From: Candidatus Pelagibacter sp.
Lineage (GTDB): Bacteria; Pseudomonadota; Alphaproteobacteria; Pelagibacterales; Pelagibacteraceae
NCBI GenBank assembly: GCA_012963775.1
Contig: DTVC01000058.1
Location: 1 to 15,835, forward strand
Reading direction: 5' to 3'
DNA: 15,835 bases
Numbering within the stretch: the stretch's first letter is position 1; each line of letters opens with the position of its first letter. Of this stretch, positions 13,608-15,835 are shown one piece after another. The notes beneath the pieces are model-generated. The model was not told where the DNA came from. It worked only from the letters and a program-made list of their open reading frames with translations, and searched no databases. Both the position numbers and the translations under genes were made by a program.

Positions 13608-15835
13608 CAATTAATGCTTGGCGTATTTATTTTACCAAAAGGAATTATCTTTATAGAGAAAAATATATTTTTTTCAGGTTTTAAGTCACTGTCAGTATAA
13701 TATTGTTTATCATATTCAATAGCTGCAGTTAGACAGTCATTTTTATATTCATATATTAAAGTATAATATTCACTAATATCTTTATTCAAGTTTCTATTTG
13801 TCTTGAATGATAAAAAGTTACTTTCATCAAAACTAAAAGTAGTTTTATTTGACAAGTAACTTTTATCTCCAATCATATTGTCTTCTTGTAAAAATTCAAA
13901 AGATGTTACAAAATTGTTTATACTTAAATTTGTTTTTGCAAGATTATAATTTGTTTCGTTTAAATTATTATCTAAAGAAAATTCATATTCAAAATCAAAA
14001 AATTTAGAAGGAATAAATTTTAAATTTCCAACAATATCTGAAGTTTTTTGTCCAAGTGTACTCTTAACAGGTAAGTCGCTGTCTTCTTTATTTCTTAATA
14101 CAGTAGCTAAACCTAAATTAAAAAAATCATTATTTTTAATATCTTTTTTTGAGTACTCAAGACCTAAAGTTAAAGATAGACCTCCTTCAACTAAATCATT
14201 TTGACCAATTCTATCTAAAGAAAAGATGTTATTGTATTCTAAACGTCTGTCTAAATTTTTAATATTCTTTGTTTTATTTGGGCTGTACCTTGCAGAAAGT
14301 ATTGGAGTTAAGTAATTCACATATTTATCATCTGACTTTTTTAACGGATATTTTGTTTCAAATAAAATAGCTGAAAGAAGTTTATGGTCATTATCTTTTT
14401 TAAAAGTAGAGGAATTTTCAGAATTAGTATTTACGTTTCTAAATAAAATAGTGTAATTATTTTTTAATCCATTATCAAAAAAAATTGGTTCAGATAAATA
14501 TTTTATATCATTAATTATAGAAGCTTCGTATATATTTGTATTATATTTTTTCTGAAATCCGGTAGAAGTAAATTTTAAATTTTCATTTAAGGAATCCAAA
14601 TCTTTATTATAAACAAAATTTGGATAAATATATTCAAACCTATCAGAACTATTTTTGCTTAAATCTTCATATACTTCAAAAGAAGCTTCTAATGAATAAT
14701 CTTCACTTGATTTTGTTAAATTTAAAAAAGAATGAAGTGTTGAGTAATTATTAATTAAAGGTGATTTAATTTTATTTATTTTGAGATACTTATCGTTTGA
14801 TACTTTTTGCAAATTTATTTCAAAACCACTTTTATCCAAGCTTCCTTTTAAATTAGAAAAAAAATGACCTTTTGTTGAGCTATCATTTTTATTAATACTT
14901 AAGTCAGCTATTAAATCAGATTTTTTATTTGCTTGTCTATACTCAGTTTGTAGAATTATATTATTATTAAAGAAAATTCTTGGCATTATTGTAAGATCTT
15001 TGTTTTCTGAAATAACTTTATAGTAAGGTATTTGAAGTGACGTTCCAGAATTACTTGAGTTAATAAAAATTGGAGCAAGAAAACCTGATTGGCGATTTAC
15101 AGTAGGGTCGGGATGTCTAAAATAAGGAAAATAAACAACTGGTATATCATATATTTTAAGCCAAGCATTTCTGTATTCAATTACTTTCTCAACTTTTTTA
15201 TGTCTAACTTCTTCTGCAAATATGGTCCATGGAGGACATTTATCTTTATTTTTTTTGCAAGTAGTAAAAGAACCTTTGTAAATTATACTTTCATTTTCAT
15301 TTGAAATTAAACTCCTACCCTTTAATCGCGGTTCATTTTTTTTATTTCCAAATAAAGAATTATCAAAATCAATACTTATATCACTTCCAACAATTTCATT
15401 TGTATTTAAATTGACTAAAGAATTTTTCAAATAATATTTATTATTTTTTGTATCAAACAATGTAATATTTTTTGCCTTTAATAATTTTTCATTAATATTA
15501 AATTTAAGATTTTCTAATTCGAAAATATTTCCCAACCTATCTTCTATTTTAGATTTTTTAGAGGAATATATTTCCATTTTATTTCTATTAAGAACTAGTT
15601 CTGTTGAGTTTATTTCATATTTATTTTGTAAATTTGCATATGTATCTCCTAGAGACGAAATTATTTCTTTTTTTATATTATAAATGATTTTGTCAGATTG
15701 AATTATGACATTATTTTTTTTGTCGTTTGCGATTGTTTGGTTATCTATTTTATCGGATAAAATTATTTCTTTTTTTATATCATAAGTAATTTTGTCAGAT
15801 TGAATTGTAATATTATTTTTTTTATCAATTATAGT
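13607..15835 (-). CDS. lptD: LPS-assembly protein LptD, 5' end outside window
   Basis: 742 residues visible and still open at the right edge, so the N-terminus is missing; the ATG at 15577 is internal. LptD is the outer-membrane barrel that, with LptE, inserts lipopolysaccharide into the outer leaflet. The N-terminal part has LptA/OstA-type repeats; a 34-residue unit is nearly duplicated at 15659-15835. Numbered from the 15577 ATG, the conserved link into the barrel reads CPPWTIFAEEVRH at 114-126 and IPVVYFPYFRHPDP at 145-158, then NRQSGFLAP. Many alternating strands follow. Cysteines C107, C114 and C615 (KNDCLTAAIEYD, near the C-terminus) could form disulphides, as in other LptDs. Next gene: its chaperone surA, with a 1-bp overlap. 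Confidence 0.93.
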   Translation of the reverse strand, partial: TIIDKKNNITIQSDKITYDIKKEIILSDKIDNQTIANDKKNNVIIQSDKIIYNIKKEIISSLGDTYANLQNKYEINSTELVLNRNKMEIYSSKKSKIEDRLGNIFELENLKFNINEKLLKAKNITLFDTKNNKYYLKNSLVNLNTNEIVGSDISIDFDNSLFGNKKNEPRLKGRSLISNENESIIYKGSFTTCKKNKDKCPPWTIFAEEVRHKKVEKVIEYRNAWLKIYDIPVVYFPYFRHPDPTVNRQSGFLAPIFINSSNSGTSLQIPYYKVISENKDLTIMPRIFFNNNIILQTEYRQANKKSDLIADLSINKNDSSTKGHFFSNLKGSLDKSGFEINLQKVSNDKYLKINKIKSPLINNYSTLHSFLNLTKSSEDYSLEASFEVYEDLSKNSSDRFEYIYPNFVYNKDLDSLNENLKFTSTGFQKKYNTNIYEASIINDIKYLSEPIFFDNGLKNNYTILFRNVNTNSENSSTFKKDNDHKLLSAILFETKYPLKKSDDKYVNYLTPILSARYSPNKTKNIKNLDRRLEYNNIFSLDRIGQNDLVEGGLSLTLGLEYSKKDIKNNDFFNLGLATVLRNKEDSDLPVKSTLGQKTSDIVGNLKFIPSKFFDFEYEFSLDNNLNETNYNLAKTNLSINNFVTSFEFLQEDNMIGDKSYLSNKTTFSFDESNFLSFKTNRNLNKDISEYYTLIYEYKNDCLTAAIEYDKQYYTDSDLKPEKNIFFSIKIIPFGKINTPSIN
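15659..15835 (-). repeat. 102-bp direct tandem repeat inside lptD
   Basis: The sequence starting AATTATTTC at 15659 recurs at 15761, a period of 102 bp (34 codons). Aligning 15659-15733 with 15761-15835 gives 62 of 75 identical bases, 54 of the first 60. The encoded units both contain DKKNN(I/V)-IQSDKI-Y-IKKEII. The second copy is cut by the window edge, so more units may follow. It falls in the LptA-like domain. Confidence 0.85.

Noticed and set aside
13608..13610. TTG as surA start
   Set aside because: The ATG one codon later makes the common TGATG overlap with lptD and a normal signal peptide start.
15089..15304. Plus-strand open frame opposite lptD
   Set aside because: Shadow frame in AT-rich DNA without ribosome site or recognisable domain.
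15575..15577. ATG as the true start of lptD
   Set aside because: The frame stays open to the window end and encodes LptA-like repeats expected at the LptD N-terminal side.
1..15835. Mobile elements, CRISPR, tRNA, riboswitch or a defence system
   Set aside because: Nearly every base is in a recognised core gene; no inverted termini, spacer arrays, cloverleaf or structured leader was seen.

Overview
The window looks like a core, vertically inherited piece of a very AT-rich, streamlined alphaproteobacterial chromosome, most like the marine SAR11/Pelagibacterales type. The reasons are the strong A/T bias at all codon positions, the extreme compactness, and alphaproteobacterial gene order (lptD-surA-pdxA-rsmA meeting gmk, and fabD-fabG-acpP divergent from rpsF-rpsR-rplI-dnaB). 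By my count only about 254 of 15835 bases lie between genes. The lineage call is inference from order and composition. No mobile element, CRISPR array, tRNA or rRNA was seen.

Layout. (1) 1-707, plus: the 3' part of a RimK-like ATP-grasp ligase gene that is open to the left edge. (2) 8241 down to 717, minus: a long co-oriented run rpsF-rpsR-rplI-dnaB-RND/MMPL exporter-cvpA-purF-HD-domain protein, probably transcribed from the 85-bp divergent region next to fabD. (3) 8327-10914, plus: fabD-fabG-acpP-gmk, giving malonyl transfer, ketoacyl reduction and acyl carrier for type II fatty acid synthesis, then guanylate kinase. (4) 15835 down to 10903, minus: lptD (5' end outside the window)-surA-pdxA-rsmA, each start overlapping the preceding stop. 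LptD is the outer-membrane LPS translocon and SurA the periplasmic chaperone that helps fold it. PdxA makes a vitamin B6 precursor and RsmA modifies 16S rRNA.

The main oddities are departures from expected order and conserved residues, not a recognisable new system. fabF and mltG, usual between acpP and gmk, are absent. alr and radA, which I would expect between dnaB and cvpA, are absent, and an RND-family exporter sits there. PdxA has lost the family's N-terminal glycine/proline motif. PurF keeps a propeptide but only one of four iron-sulphur cysteines. The HD protein has histidine spacing like diiron oxygenases such as PhnZ. LptD carries a 34-residue tandem repeat beside the right edge. Both convergent junctions lack a visible terminator, and one has the two coding regions overlapping by 12 bp.

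Several starts were revised. fabD starts at 8327 (Shine-Dalgarno and family N-terminus), surA at the ATG at 13607 (TGATG overlap with lptD), and pdxA uses GTG at 12670. The ATP-grasp and lptD frames continue past the window edges.
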